DNA of 64,000 nt from Onchidella celtica (lineage: Eukaryota > Mollusca > Gastropoda > Systellommatophora > Onchidiidae), in assembly GCA_963931925.1 (NCBI GenBank), contig OZ007570.1, positions 40,158,557 to 40,222,556 of the forward strand. The letters run 5' to 3'. Below the pieces are notes generated by a model. That model was not told the origin of the DNA and made no database searches. It saw only the letters and a program-made list of their open reading frames with translations. A program made the position numbers and the translations under genes. Positions 34,701 through 44,013 of this stretch are shown in pieces. Every line of letters begins with the position of its first letter. The first letter of the stretch is position 1.

Positions 34701-36347
34701 ATTGTTTTTTTCACGGCATAGCTTGCTTTACGAATGCTAAGGCGTGAAACAGACCCACAACACTGAGACGCCATATCGGTGGCTCGCCGCAAATAAATTT
34801 TAATTTACACTAGCACAATAGGCATTGCCCCCTGCATCTCGCCGGGCCGCAGTGTGGGCGGTGCCTATTATGTTAGTGTGAAGAAAAATTTACGGGCGGC
34901 AAGCCACCAGTCTGGCGCCTACACCAGCCTTAATCTTTCTCACTCTTTATAAATGCTAACAGTGCTGGATTTGTTTAGAAACAGAAAAAAGTCTAGCTCA
35001 CTATATCATTCTCCTGCCTGGCACAAACTTAGAATGATTTTAAATCATGTTGTTACTTGATGGGCATCCGAGTATATTTCCACGATATATTCGGCAAACG
35101 TAACCCCAGACACCAGACATTACTTTTCCTCATCTATTCATAACAGATAACAGGTGAATAAGTGTAGGGATGGGATTCAGCGACACCATGACACACACGT
35201 AGACGGACCTAAGTATATTTTTATAATAATTACAATTGCCTGAACAGATGCGAAGACCAATTGGAGAAAAGAACCCCAAAGTCATTAGAAATAATTTTCT
35301 TGTCGCTCCCTTGCATACATGCAGGTTTGCGCACCAGCCCCATCTCAGTGACATAAAGATTTGCAAAAAAGAGCAGCAATCACAAAAGTTTAGAAATCGC
35401 CCTTTGAGTTGCAAGAAGGAAGTAGTGGATGTTCAAACAATTAAACTCGATCTTCTCAGTTTCATATTTTTATCTTTGGCCTCTGGTGCTCGTGTACTAC
35501 AGAGATTTTGGTATGCACAGTTAAAAACACTACTAGCTACTCGAAATTCGAAAAAGTCATAATTACAGTGTTGCAGTTCTAAACGCTTGAAGCCACGGAG
35601 ACGATCCACCCTCCTCTCCCCCCCCCCCCTATTTTTTTCTCTCCACCCCGCTCTCACAGATCTGGTTGCTTCTTCTCGCAATTCCAATATCATTTCTTAC
35701 TTTAGAGCCACTAAACCACGTTGACTGTCACAGAATGTGGAGTAATTCAAACATAATGACGATAGTGACTTTAAATTGACTAAACTGGCAATAAAATGTT
35801 GGCTTTCCTGGCACCATTTCAACATGGTTGCATGACTTGGTGATGGTGTTAAGACTCAAGGTTAAGTTAACAGAACTGAGCGATTAGAAAAAAATGATAT
35901 AAATGAGTCTAGAGCTGGATACATGATTATGCTGTAAGATTAGTGTCGCAATATATAAGATTACTATATAAAATGCTGTTCCTCGGTGCCGTGTATGGAA
36001 ACCTTTCCTATCTAAGTGTTTCCGCCAGCTAAAAAAAAAAAGCAACCGGACAGTGATTTTGTCCCCTCTTACCCTTTGCCATGATATCAGAACCCACATC
36101 TTCCTTAACTTTGTCTAAGCCAGTCTTTATCTACATCAGATTTCGCCTATAATTTCTTAATCCCTCTCTCCTTGACACTCACCATCCACAATGCATCTAG
36201 AGCTATCTACTTACCAACAATATAGTCATAGGTTGAGTTCAGTGTCTCTGCAAAGCGAGATGCAGTTGTCGGCGACTCATCCAACACAAAGTGTTTGACT
36301 ACAAAAATAGCAACCACAGCTACAACGACATTCACAACCGTCGACAT
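10620..36347 (-). CDS. Gene B: complete GMC oxidoreductase, glucose/choline dehydrogenase-like, 11 coding exons
   Basis: FAD-dependent GMC-family oxidoreductase, expected to oxidise an alcohol or sugar-type substrate; the exact substrate cannot be read from sequence. Coding exons (minus, 5' to 3'): 36215-36347, 25576-25784, 22293-22485, 21788-21919, 20888-21009, 14712-14879, 13857-14007, 12777-12928, 12142-12319, 11146-11371, 10620-10767. They total 1812 nt, 603 residues plus TAA, with GT-AG junctions and compatible phases, and match the usual family length of about 600. Hydrophobic N-terminus at residues 4-17 (signal peptide or anchor), Rossmann loop GAGSAG near 46-51, GMC signature 1 [11 protein letters not shown] near 121-131, signature 2 around [12 protein letters not shown] near 299-310, catalytic His533 in YHPIGT and the partner Asn577 in SGNTNAP. 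No break is seen. Introns hold many transposons. The exact 5' UTR and polyA site are not identified. Confidence 0.93.
11146..11371 (-). CDS. Gene B exon 10: catalytic histidine
   Basis: Residues 480-555. [11 protein letters not shown] carries the catalytic His (residue 533) of GMC enzymes. Same 226-nt length as gene C 58314-58539, with only two residue differences. Donor GTAAAGG. Confidence 0.93.
11442..11642. mobile_element. MITE family M1, copy 1 (intron 10 of gene B)
   Basis: A 201-bp element with imperfect terminal inverted repeats: left GTGAAATAGACCA and TGGTGTAGGCGCCAGAC, right the complement of both. The inside is partly palindromic. Two further copies are at 34744-34943 and 58614-58814. 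It lacks coding capacity, so it is a MITE; the superfamily is not assigned. Confidence 0.78.
12142..12319 (-). CDS. Gene B exon 9: substrate-binding domain
   Basis: Residues 421-479 plus one base. Contains [20 protein letters not shown] and NDPFDYPAI, typical of the family (the S-x-G-x-I-x-L-x-S segment). Same 178-nt length as gene C 59328-59505, with seven residue differences. Confidence 0.92.
12777..12928 (-). CDS. Gene B exon 8: substrate-binding domain
   Basis: Residues 370-420. [14 protein letters not shown] then [10 protein letters not shown] is the usual substrate-domain pattern. Acceptor ATCACTAG, donor GTAAGAC, phase 0. In gene C the matching exon is not in the window. Confidence 0.87.
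13857..14007 (-). CDS. Gene B exon 7
   Basis: Residues 320-369 plus one base. [16 protein letters not shown] is the conserved segment that follows signature 2 in the family. Acceptor TTGCTCTAG, donor GTTTGC. Confidence 0.9.
14712..14879 (-). CDS. Gene B exon 6: GMC signature 2
   Basis: Residues 264-319. [20 protein letters not shown] and SGIGP form the GMC signature 2. Acceptor ACATTGCAG, donor GTAAGA, phase 0. Confidence 0.92.
14941..15011. repeat. CT-rich microsatellite
   Basis: (CT)n with C-runs, followed near 15131-15170 by an (AAGG)-like tract. Low-complexity frames here are not genes. Confidence 0.9.
15180..16800. other. Intron 5 of gene B, left part: no gene seen
   Basis: Unique-looking AT-rich intronic DNA with a C-run near 15240. 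Short open frames lack any recognisable domain. Confidence 0.5.
16801..16961. repeat. TCTG/TCTA tetranucleotide microsatellite
   Basis: Imperfect pyrimidine-rich tetranucleotide repeats (TCTA, TCTG). The 208-codon frame through it is simple-sequence and is rejected as a gene. Confidence 0.9.
17466..20586. mobile_element. 3.1-kb foldback element with repeated GGGGTATA termini
   Basis: The two halves are long inverted repeats. Left outer end CCGGTGTAACAGGCC pairs with the right end GGCCTGCTACACCGG. The pairing continues inward through blocks such as the CCACAGTTTATTTCA segment and the GCACCATCTGTCAGTTGGG segment, to about 18785 and 19290. Outer ends carry several CC-AGACTATACCCC modules. The centre (about 18790-19290) is a diverged direct copy of part of the right arm (about 20080-20540). 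No transposase is visible. It sits in intron 5 of gene B. Resembles foldback/MITE-type elements; the family is not assigned. Confidence 0.82.
20888..21009 (-). CDS. Gene B exon 5
   Basis: Residues 223-263. [20 protein letters not shown] followed by the [11 protein letters not shown] segment is the typical GMC stretch before the second FAD domain segment. Acceptor TTTTCAAG, donor GTGAATC, phase 0. The foldback element lies just downstream, in intron 5. Confidence 0.88.
21788..21919 (-). CDS. Gene B exon 4
   Basis: Residues 179-222 plus one base. [10 protein letters not shown] and [13 protein letters not shown] match the conserved substrate-domain segment of GMC enzymes. Acceptor ATTTCAG, donor GTACCA. 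Confidence 0.88.
22293..22485 (-). CDS. Gene B exon 3: GMC signature 1
   Basis: Residues 115-178 plus one base. [20 protein letters not shown] contains the GMC signature 1 (FAD pyrophosphate contact), followed by [12 protein letters not shown]. Acceptor CTTCCTCAG, donor GTATAA. Confidence 0.92.
22658..22752. repeat. G-run and (ACAG)n / GA-rich simple repeat
   Basis: A G homopolymer is followed by GACAGACAGACAG and GA-rich sequence in intron 2 of gene B. Confidence 0.85.
22980..24190. other. Unclassified GC-richer insert in intron 2 of gene B
   Basis: Sequence composition differs from the surrounding intron (more C, fewer A/T runs). It holds a 38-bp minisatellite and, near 24126-24150, a stretch whose complement (TTCGGTGTCACGAGTGG) vaguely resembles an LTR primer-binding site. 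I could not find two LTRs or clear ends, so the identity is open. Confidence 0.35.
23261..23392. repeat. 38-bp minisatellite, about 3.5 copies
   Basis: The unit is CAATAGCACATCAACATGGC plus AATAGCACATTAGCATTT. Copies start at 23261, 23299 and 23337, with a partial one at 23375. The unit is itself two half-units sharing CAATAGCACAT. Confidence 0.9.
24290..24450 (+). repeat. Dispersed repeat family R1, copy 2
   Basis: Contains GAAACAGCTTGATAAGTGC and CAGTTTTCAGAAAATGGA, homologous to 4185-4400. No coding potential. Confidence 0.7.
25576..25784 (-). CDS. Gene B exon 2: FAD-binding Rossmann fold
   Basis: Residues 45-114. The acceptor TTTCACAG precedes TTGGCGCAGG, which completes [18 protein letters not shown], the GxGxxG dinucleotide-binding loop. 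The second strand motif SVLLLEAG follows, its acidic residue expected to bind the FAD ribose. Ends LKGG at a GTGAGT donor in phase 0. Confidence 0.92.
25790..29330. other. Intron 1 of gene B, right of exon 2: no gene seen
   Basis: AT-rich intron with G-runs (about 27402, 28432) and C-runs (about 28731, 28755). A minus-strand frame of 130 residues (26919-27311) and a plus-strand one of 106 (27549-27869) have no recognisable domain and no splice partners that I can see. Confidence 0.5.
29518..29890 (+). repeat. Diverged tandem duplication, about 180-bp unit
   Basis: Two adjacent units share CAGA-TTTGTG-ACAGATTC, a TCTTGGAA segment, GAATGTCTTGAAAC and GTCTTGGTTTCAC-type ends. The first runs about 29518-29675, the second 29695-29880. 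A GT microsatellite lies just upstream near 29355-29385. Confidence 0.75.
29970..30185 (-). repeat. Dispersed repeat family R1, copy 3, interrupted by the LTR element
   Basis: Reverse-oriented homologue of 4185-4400 and 52640-52865. The LTR element at 30186-33785 inserted inside it: the sequence to the right of the element continues the R1 homology (CTTTTTACGCAACTG in the 52640 copy). Confidence 0.72.
30186..31408 (-). repeat. LTR element 2, 3' LTR
   Basis: 1223 bp. It appears identical to the other LTR except for one A in an A-run (30329-30347 region), which implies a very recent insertion or gene conversion. Confidence 0.92.
32018..32389 (-). CDS. LTR element 2 internal open frame, proline-rich, unrecognised
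   Basis: A 123-codon frame in the sense orientation of the element, rich in Pro, His and Arg, ending in a basic [15 protein letters not shown] tail. It follows the primer-binding site and precedes the 3' LTR after a large internal deletion. It could be the extreme C-terminus of a pol polyprotein, but no catalytic domain is visible, so I do not assign a function. Confidence 0.35.
   Translation of the reverse strand: MEPRRPTPSNINSRFRTCIVPVHTVLSVPPPHDGYFTIRNPDGDATAVNGDLLRLFHPPVVNTHPQHPPPLPASTDVWYFPAHHPCQPPAARPDPQPGMTTSQRLPPVRRSSRPHRQPQRLDL
32537..32556 (-). other. Primer-binding site of LTR element 2 (tRNA-Leu type)
   Basis: On the minus strand TGGTGTCAGAAGTGGGAT follows the 5' LTR after five bases. 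This is complementary to the 3' end of a metazoan tRNA-Leu including CCA. A second, slightly altered copy with 10 bases of LTR edge lies at about 32483-32522. Confidence 0.8.
32562..33785 (-). repeat. LTR element 2, 5' LTR
   Basis: 1224 bp, TG...CA termini, near-identical to 30186-31408. The minus-strand frames inside (for example 32790-33020) are duplicated exactly in the other LTR and are not genes. Confidence 0.92.
33902..34075. mobile_element. Short inverted-repeat element (MITE family M2)
   Basis: About 174 bp. Left end AAGCCACGGGCACACATGCG pairs imperfectly with right end CGCATGTGTGCGCCTAGGCTT. Internal sequence is GC-richer and non-coding. Only one copy seen. Confidence 0.6.
34744..34943. 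mobile_element. MITE family M1, copy 2 (intron 1 of gene B)
   Basis: 200 bp. Right end TCTGGCGCCTACACCAGCC matches the termini of 11442-11642. A strong inner palindrome runs from CACTAGCACAATAGGCA to TGCCTATTATGTTAGTGTG. Confidence 0.78.
35000..36214. other. Intron 1 of gene B next to exon 1: no gene seen
   Basis: AT-rich with a C-run near 35619. Opposing short frames (35236-35562 and 35433-35693) have no recognisable domain. Confidence 0.5.
36215..36347 (-). CDS. Gene B exon 1: N-terminal membrane/secretion signal
   Basis: Encodes residues 1-44 plus one base. [17 protein letters not shown] is a hydrophobic stretch followed by Lys-His, then a polar linker and NSTYDYIV. The donor is GTAAGT. 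It parallels gene A exon 1 in length, hydrophobic pattern and phase. The ATG is the only one ahead of the hydrophobic segment in this exon. Confidence 0.9.
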
Positions 36348-37150
36348 CCTGAAAACTGTTCAGGTATTCTGAATCCACGAAACTCGTCGGGGAAAAGTCG
36401 TGAAGATGTTCACTGCTCCAAAACTGTCTTTGTGACCTGAGCCCAACAAGTGCGTCACTATGAAGATCTTCTGAACATAATAGAAAGAAGAAAGTTGAAA
36501 TTGTATGTACATGTGATAAGAGCCTGAGGACTATCAAAGACCATTCTTCCCGGTACAGTTCAGGGAACGAGGAGACGGAGCAGACAAAGAAAGAAATGGA
36601 CAGACAATAATAATATTACTTAATGGACAGGGGAAAACTTTGCCACAACCATTGGCCACAACGAGTATATCTATGCCTACAACAGAGGCCCTTGCCCATG
36701 GGCGCCAGAGATGGAAGCAGTTGGTGAGACGCTCACTAGTGCACTGCCCCCACGACTCCGGAAGTAATTAGTAATTAAGAGATTCAGACCTAGCTCCCTA
36801 TTTATCTTTTTTTTTTTTTTTTAAACAGCACCGAAATTCATCGTAAATTAAAAAAAAAAAAAAACGGAACGGGGAAGGTGAGATTTGCTTAAAAATAGGG
36901 AGGCTCTAGGCTGCTGATCTTGTCGCAAAGTGATCCCTGACTCCAAAGAATGGAGAAGTAACACTTTGCAGAACTATACCGACTTCAAGTCAAGTCGCTA
37001 TTGCAAGTCCTGAGAGAAAAATACCCATGGGAATCAGGCGAATATTATTATGAAAAGTAGTTTTCTCGTTGTCTGGGGGGGGGGGGGGGGAGGGGGGGGG
37101 CATTTTTAAAGAAGCCAGGGAAACAAGTGAGAGAAGCACAGGCTTGGGCA
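36348..37150. promoter_or_regulatory. Upstream region of gene B, presumed promoter region
   Basis: Immediately 5' of the gene B start codon (minus strand). By position it should hold the 5' UTR and promoter, but no TATA or initiator is convincing. It contains poly-T/poly-A tracts near 36809-36864 and a G-run near 37075-37100. Confidence 0.3.
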
Positions 37151-37154
37151 CGAC

Positions 37155-37198
37155 AAACACGCACAGACAGACAGATAGATAGACAAACAGAGACAGGG

Positions 37199-37240
<42 letters not shown>

Positions 37241-37340
37241 GAGATAGATAGATAGATAGATAGATAGAGAGATAGATAGATAGATAGATAGATAGATAGG
37301 TGGATGAGAGACAGACAGACAGATATATAGATAGATCACG
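37155..37340. repeat. (GATA)n microsatellite
   Basis: A long GATA/TAGA array with flanking ACAG repeats. Confidence 0.95.
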
Positions 37341-37456
37341 TAAATTATGTGTTATCCTGTTAGAAGTTTTTATAAAACGATGTTGCTGTTAATTTGACCA
37401 CTTTCTATTGCTCAACGCTGCAGCCCGAATAAAAGTTTCAAAATGTATAAAATTAA

Positions 37457-38705
37457 AACTCACCTACAGATAAAATCTACGATGTTCATATAACTGTGGC
37501 TACTGACATCAAATTCTAGTTTCCGAGTTACAGAGTTAGTCTAAGACATTATAATAGGATTGATGATAGGTCTATTCAAACTACCACACTGCTTCGGTGT
37601 CCGTTCGATTAAGTGAATGGAGGGTGTGGGGTGATTTCATGCATAAAAGGTTTGTGATGTTTCCATTCTTATACGGCTGAGACCCGTCGTGAGATAGTGG
37701 CTGTTTCAATGTTCAGTGATCAAGCAGAACCTTAAACATGTCACGTGCGTATCTACAACAAACAGGCTGATGCTTAAGCTGCTGCAGTTGTCATTTTAAA
37801 AAAAAGAAGAAGAAATGTGTTGGCTGCGTATAACTAGGACAAAACAGAAATTTCATCAGAGTATAACATATCTTATTTATTTATTTTCCGTATAACATCA
37901 ACATCGCACAACTTTAAGCAACTAACATTTTGATGCATTGTGTAGCAACATATATAAAATATTAGATGGACCTGCTGAAACGCATCACCAATTTTAACAA
38001 AAGCACAGCGTTTCAGTCCCTACCTTGTATATCCGTTATCACGAAACAACAAAGGCTGTGTTGTGTTTCCGGCAGGTCCTTTCTGTTTACATTTGAACAG
38101 CAGGTGTTGTGGCTACTGCTCTAGTCCAAGCGCTACACCATAAAATCAGTTCTCCATCACAACGTAAAATTCGGTGGTAGCAACTGAAGGCATAATATTA
38201 TCAACACACGCGCACAGCCGTTTCGCAGCCAGGCAAGGTCACAGGGCTATACTGCACGGGTAGGTCATAGTGCTAGATAAAAACAAAATCATTTTGGTTG
38301 ACCTAAATGGGTCATGTTTGTGAGAACTGGCACTGCATGAAACTGAGTTACTGACTTTATTGGTGTCACCAATAAAGTCAGTAACTCAGTGACACCAGTA
38401 AAGTCAGTAACTCAGTTTCATGCCGTGCTAGTTCTCAAAATTTAGTGCTTAGCCTCAAAATTGCCAACAAGACCGGTTAAACTCCCGGTATGCTTTAGCG
38501 AAGGAGTCCAGGCTTCTCCTCACTATGTCAATGCACCTCGTCCTGGAGCTTCACCCACCCAAGAAGACAATGAATACAGACGTCTGTGTGCCATGCTGAT
38601 AGAGCGCAGGAAGATCAAATCCGCCACTATGTTTTTATTGTAAACATAGAAACGCCAAGGGTGGTCGTATCAGTTTTTCTTTTCTCTTATTAACTTAGAC
38701 CTCGC
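37457..38705. repeat. Segmental duplication block 1 (copy 2)
   Basis: Collinear with 1640-2907. Carries a copy-specific palindrome at 38322-38436. After 38705 homology to copy 1 stops until about 51683, where block 2 resumes. Confidence 0.8.
38322..38436. repeat. Nested palindrome
   Basis: An exact palindrome with 24-bp arms (38342-38365 and 38367-38390) around a single T is followed by a third, inverted copy. Outer arms 38322-38367 and 38391-38436 are about 46 bp and imperfect. The sister copy near 2550-2595 has only the single unrepeated sequence. Confidence 0.92.
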
Positions 38706-39026
38706 CCTTATAACAGTGATAATTAGATAAAATTACACATAAATTCAGTTGTGTGAAAACATTGTCTTCTGTGATCAGTACTTCAAGACATAAATTTTAA
38801 TAATTTATGCCTGTGAACTCCATAGAAAATCAATAGTTTAAGATCTTTCTCATCATTATTCTGTGGCCAGTACGACCATCACAATTATAAAAATACCGGC
38901 CCTGTGAATTTTTATTTTGTTCAAGTGGAATATTTTTTCCACTGCCTTTTTTGTTTTCACAGGTCGTATATATTTTTACAAGAGTAGGGTTAATGTGCGC
39001 ACTGGGGTAGGTTTGCTTGAAACATA

Positions 39027-40119
39027 TGTAATGGGGTGAACCATTACAGGGCTGAGAACATAGCTCATTGTAGTGAAAGGGAGATAAACCCGTTATTTTG
39101 ATCAGCTGGACCACTAGACGTGGTCAAGGGGAAGTAACCACACAGAAACCATAGATAATCTCCCCTTATTGTTTATCACGCACTGAGATGAGTCATGCAA
39201 GTGTTGAGTAACATTGCCAACTGATGTACTCAATGCGCCAATTTTAAATCATAGTCTTAGCGTGGTCTGTATTGTCCAGGATTGGTCAATTTAAATGACC
39301 ATCCCTGGTGCCAGAAGTAGAACCTTGTTATGTATCACTACATTGTAAGTTTTTGGTTAGTTTTTATCTTGTTAAGTAATATTTCCTTAAGATAGTGTAT
39401 TTGGAACATACACGAGCAAGATGGTGGTCTTTAAAAATGTTTTTATTTGTTTTAATGTTTTATTAGAATTTGCACTTAGTGAACTGTAAGGAGTGAATGG
39501 GTTGCGCGTGTTTGGGTGACGCTTAGATGATGGCGTGGGTCGGTCAGTTCCACCCAGGTCTTCAAGACAGCAGGACGTGTCGTTGTGTCCAGACTAACAT
39601 AAAAGTAAAAGAAGTTGTATAATTTATATTTCAAGATTTGTGAAGTGCCAGCTCTGATGATGTAGTTCAAGTGTGAATTCATTTGGTTAGTTCACCGCGC
39701 CTATCGGTTGGGTTTAATGTCTTGTATTGTTTATTGGGTTTATCGTAATGTCTTGTTTATTGTATTGTCCTGGTTTATTGTGCTGTTTATTGTCTCGTGT
39801 TTATCGTAATGTCTTGTTTATTGTATTGTCCTGGTTTAATGTACTGTTTATTGTATTGTCTATTGTCCTGGTTTATTGTATTGTTTATTGTGGTTTATTA
39901 TATTGTCATGTGTTTATTGTATTGTGTTTATTATTTGATTTGTTATTTTCTTTTCCTTTTAATAAAATTGTTGTCCTCTCAAAACCTGATAGTTTTGTTT
40001 GTATGTTTGACTGTGTAGAGAGCCCCGCTCGTCTCGTCCTGTGTTACATTATTTGGTGTCAGATTAGATAGCTATAGATAGAGAGAGACCCGCTCGGTTT
40101 ACCCGTAACCAGTGTTACA
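39027..40119 (+). repeat. LTR element 1, left LTR
   Basis: 1093 bp. Differs from the right LTR by a few substitutions and by the length of an internal TTTATTGT-rich array (about 39715-39910). Confidence 0.92.
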
Positions 40120-40123
40120 TTTT

Positions 40124-40142
40124 TGGTGTCAGAAGTGGGATC
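40124..40142 (+). other. Primer-binding site of LTR element 1 (tRNA-Leu type)
   Basis: TGGTGTCAGAAGTGGGAT lies four bases after the left LTR. Complementary to the 3' end of tRNA-Leu with CCA, the same type as LTR element 2. Confidence 0.8.
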
Positions 40143-40225
40143 AGGTTAGAGGACTTATTTTTGTTATTCTGTTTTGTGTATTATTTTTTTGTGAACGTCT
40201 ATTTAAACCCAACCGATTTGGCGAG

Positions 40226-40295
40226 ATGGCGTCGGGAAGATCAGCGGCAGCTCCTGTCGTGATGATGGCACCCCGGGAGGTGCACCTACGCAGAC
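40226..40295 (+). pseudogene. LTR element 1 gag-like frame, 5' piece
   Basis: An ATG-initiated frame after the primer-binding site, where gag is expected. It is cut after 23 codons by the P-like transposon. The frame on the far side (from 44545) is in the same phase across the shared CGCAGAC, so the reading frame was open before insertion. Assignment to gag rests on position, not on a recognised domain. Confidence 0.5.
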
Positions 40296-43200
40296 CGTGG
40301 CCTTCGTAACTACATGGCCAAACACAATGCCGATATGCAGGTAAGTGACGTCACGGGATGCGGCGATACCGTCTCAAGGCTGCGCTCTCTAGGCCAAGGC
40401 TACAGGAAACAAAGTTTGAATACCGGCACTATAACAATGCTTGTGTGTTGACTGCTGTTTCTTGTCTTTGTGTGGGTTTATTAGACTTATTGTTATTCTC
40501 AAGATTGGATATTTGTTGTGTCGGTCTCACGTCTTCTCACGTCTTGGAGACCGCACACGCAGTGACACTGGCATATTTATGTGGTCAGTACCCTCCTAAC
40601 AGTTAACCTGGTCTTTGTCTCCCCTCCACCTGTCCTAGGGTCGTTGTACATCGTGAGAAAGCAAGTTCGTTGTCCGTCTTTGTTCTTGTTTGACTATATA
40701 TGTAGGATGCCTGGGAGTCGGTGTAATAGACGTGTACCTGTGCTATGCCTATCTGTACAGTGTTCATTTATATGTGAAATTATTTCTGTGTATAACGTAT
40801 ACCTATACAGTGACAATAACTTTCATATCCGTATATAGACTTATGTGTGTCGATTAAATGTCAACTCTGTATACCATACAGAAGGACTTACGTTATTCTG
40901 TAATATTCTGAAAACCCCACGCACGACACCACAATATTCAATGTGAAAATGCCTAGAAAGTGCTGTGTTCCAGGTTGTAGAGGAAATTACGACGATGGTG
41001 AGAAAGTTTCTGTGTTTAAATTCCCGACTGAATCGACAAGGCGAGATCTATGGCTAAGTAAAATTCCTAGAGCTGACTTTACTCCTACATCTCAGTCTGT
41101 TGTGTGTGCTAAACACTTTAGTGATCAGTTCCTCATCCGATCTGATTCTGTTACAAGACCAGACGGAAGTGTTTTGACGGTGCAAAGATCAAAACCAAAA
41201 CTTAGGGATGATGCTTACCCGTCAATTTTTCCAAATTGTCCATCGTATTTGTCTGACGAACCAGCTCCAAAAAGAAAAACACCGGAGGAAAGGCACAGGG
41301 AGGCCCAGCAAAGAGATGAGGAATCATTTTCTGATTGGTTAGAAAGTGACAAAATATATACTTTTTCGGATTTTGGTAACAGTCTAAACAGTCATGTATC
41401 AGGGACCGTCTGGATTTATAGGCTACACAACAATGTTGAAAAACATGCCACTACCAGCACCAATTTATCCGACGAAAAGGAAAGTCCATACTGGAGTTTT
41501 TACAATTTACAAGATTTATTTAGCAGCAAGCCAGCTTTAGTTTCGGCAATTAGAGTACATTCTGACATGCACGTAGAGATTTTCACACAAGAGAATACAG
41601 GTATTGTTCAAGTTCCAAACACATCTTTGAAATGGCTCTTTGGTCAGCAATCTCCCCTTATCCTCACATCCTGGTCACAATTTGATACAATGCTATCCCA
41701 CTTCGCCAGTGCCAGCGCCAAAGAGATGGATGTCAAACAGCAAATTCAAGTTTTTGTTGATGGCTTGCAGAATTTGTGCTTAGACGAACCAGCAGAAGAA
41801 ACTGATGAACACAGCGAAGACCAGGTTTTACCACTGAAAGACAAACTTTCCTTTTTGGTGGAACAGTTAAAGCTATTGACTTCTCCGGTGAGCCGATACT
41901 CATCTGAAACACTGCTTTGGGCTTTTCAAATTTTTGCAGCAGCCCCTAGAACCTATTCTATGTTAAGAAACTCTCATTTAATTCTACTACATACTTCATA
42001 TTTGAAGAGACTTTCATCAGTATTTACTATTGGAAGCGGATTGACCCACGAGGAATATTTGAAGCAAAAGTGTCAAAGTTTGAATGAGGGAGAGAGAATG
42101 GTAATTTTAATGTTAGACGAAATTCATGTCGCGCACCAAGTATCCTACAAAGAGGGAAAACTGGAAGGCACAGCCTCAAATTCTCTGTCTCAAGAAGCCA
42201 GCACAGCTCAAGTTTTCATGGTACTGTTATGCAAAAGTAAAGATGTTGTGGGAATTGTTCCTGTCAAAAATTTGACCACTGATTTGTTGTACGACATGCT
42301 TCTTGAGGTTCTGAAATTGCTCCACAGTATAGGATATTCTGTTGTATGCGTGATCTCAGACAACAACAGAGTAAATCGTAATGCATTTACCAAAATGTGT
42401 GGAGGAGAACTGAAGCTAGCTTTCTACACAGAATCCCTTCAGCAGTTCTGAGAAATTGTTCTTTCTGTTTGATACTGTGCATATATTTAAATGTATCAGA
42501 AATAACTGGCTTGCTCAGAAAGATGTGGAGAAAACATTCCAGTTTCCTTCATTTGAAAGTTTTGCCTGTACTGAAATTATGAAAGCATCATTTTCTCATT
42601 TAAGAAAGTTGTATTCTGCTGAAAAGTCGTCTGCACTAAAACTAGCACCGGCACTGAACCAAAAGGCTTTGTATCCAACAGCTACTGAAAAGCAGAACGT
42701 CAAATTGATGCTTAAAGTTTTTGATCAACGAAATATTTTTGCCTTACAGCATTTTGAGAAGCACTGGCAGGAAGATACACGAGGCACTAGAGAATTTCTA
42801 GACATAATTCTACGTCTGTGAAACATAGTTAATGTTAAACATCCATACAAAGCTAAGAGACTCAGGAATGACGACTTTAAAGTTATAACCTCCATCTCTG
42901 ATATGAACATGCAGTATATGAAGAAAGCAGTTGAATGGCTTCAGGAGTGGCAGAAGTTAAATCTGAAATCAAGAGAAGTCACTATATCGAACGAGACAAT
43001 GACTGCTCTGGATCATACAATGAGAGGCTTACAAGAAATTTCTTCCTACCTGTTAGATAAAAAAAAGTTCAAATATATTTTACTTGGCAAGTTCCAAACT
43101 GACAACCTTGAATTTAGATTTAGTCAGTACAGACAAATGAGTGGATGTAACTTCCACGTGTCGGTCCAACAGTTACTTGAAGGAGAAAAAAAGCTCAAGC

Positions 43201-43982
43201 TAATTAGCGTCCTAAAACTGGTTTCAGCGTCCAAAGGGACTTTAACACTCAAAGATGTCACTGAACCTCTGGAGGAAACAGTTACCCAACTGAAAGATTC
43301 TTCAGCTCAACAGTATATAGAGTTTCTGCCATTGATCCCCGACTGTGAGAACGTCGAATTAACAGAGGAACAACAAAAAGCTTTACTATTTGTGTCAGGT
43401 TATGCAGTCTCCAAAGTACTGCCGCGCACCAACTGTGACGACTGCAAGAACGAGTTAAGACTAGACAAAACGCTTCATGTGGAGGGGACTGATGATTGTT
43501 ACACCTATTTGTCTGCTCTAGACAGAGGAGGTTTAGTGTGGCCGTCTGATCTTGCCGTGTCAATTATTACAGAAGCTTTCAAAGTTTTTCAAGTTCTGGT
43601 TGGAAAAGATGACAGTGAGAATAAATTTCTGCAGACCACAAACCACAGAATAATTCTTTTGCAATTGTCCCTGCGAAGAGTTATGGATCTGGAATTATGT
43701 CAAGGAAAATGTGAAGAATGCGGGGTTCTTTATGAAGAGGTGGCTGCCAAATGTATCAAACCAGTGGTAAATATTTTCCTGAACAATTATTCTAAAAGCT
43801 TCTGTGACCAGGCATCATCTGCAAATACTTCAAGAAAAGTGAAGACGTTCACCAAAAGGATTTAGCTCTATCCGTCTGAGCAGCTCCTTATGTCCAGCTA
43901 AGGTAAAGCATCTTAGACTGTTTATGTTTGCAAGTTTCCTCTCACCATCTGTCTTTTCTCCTGTCTATCAAGTGTGCATGTG

Positions 43983-44013
<31 letters not shown>

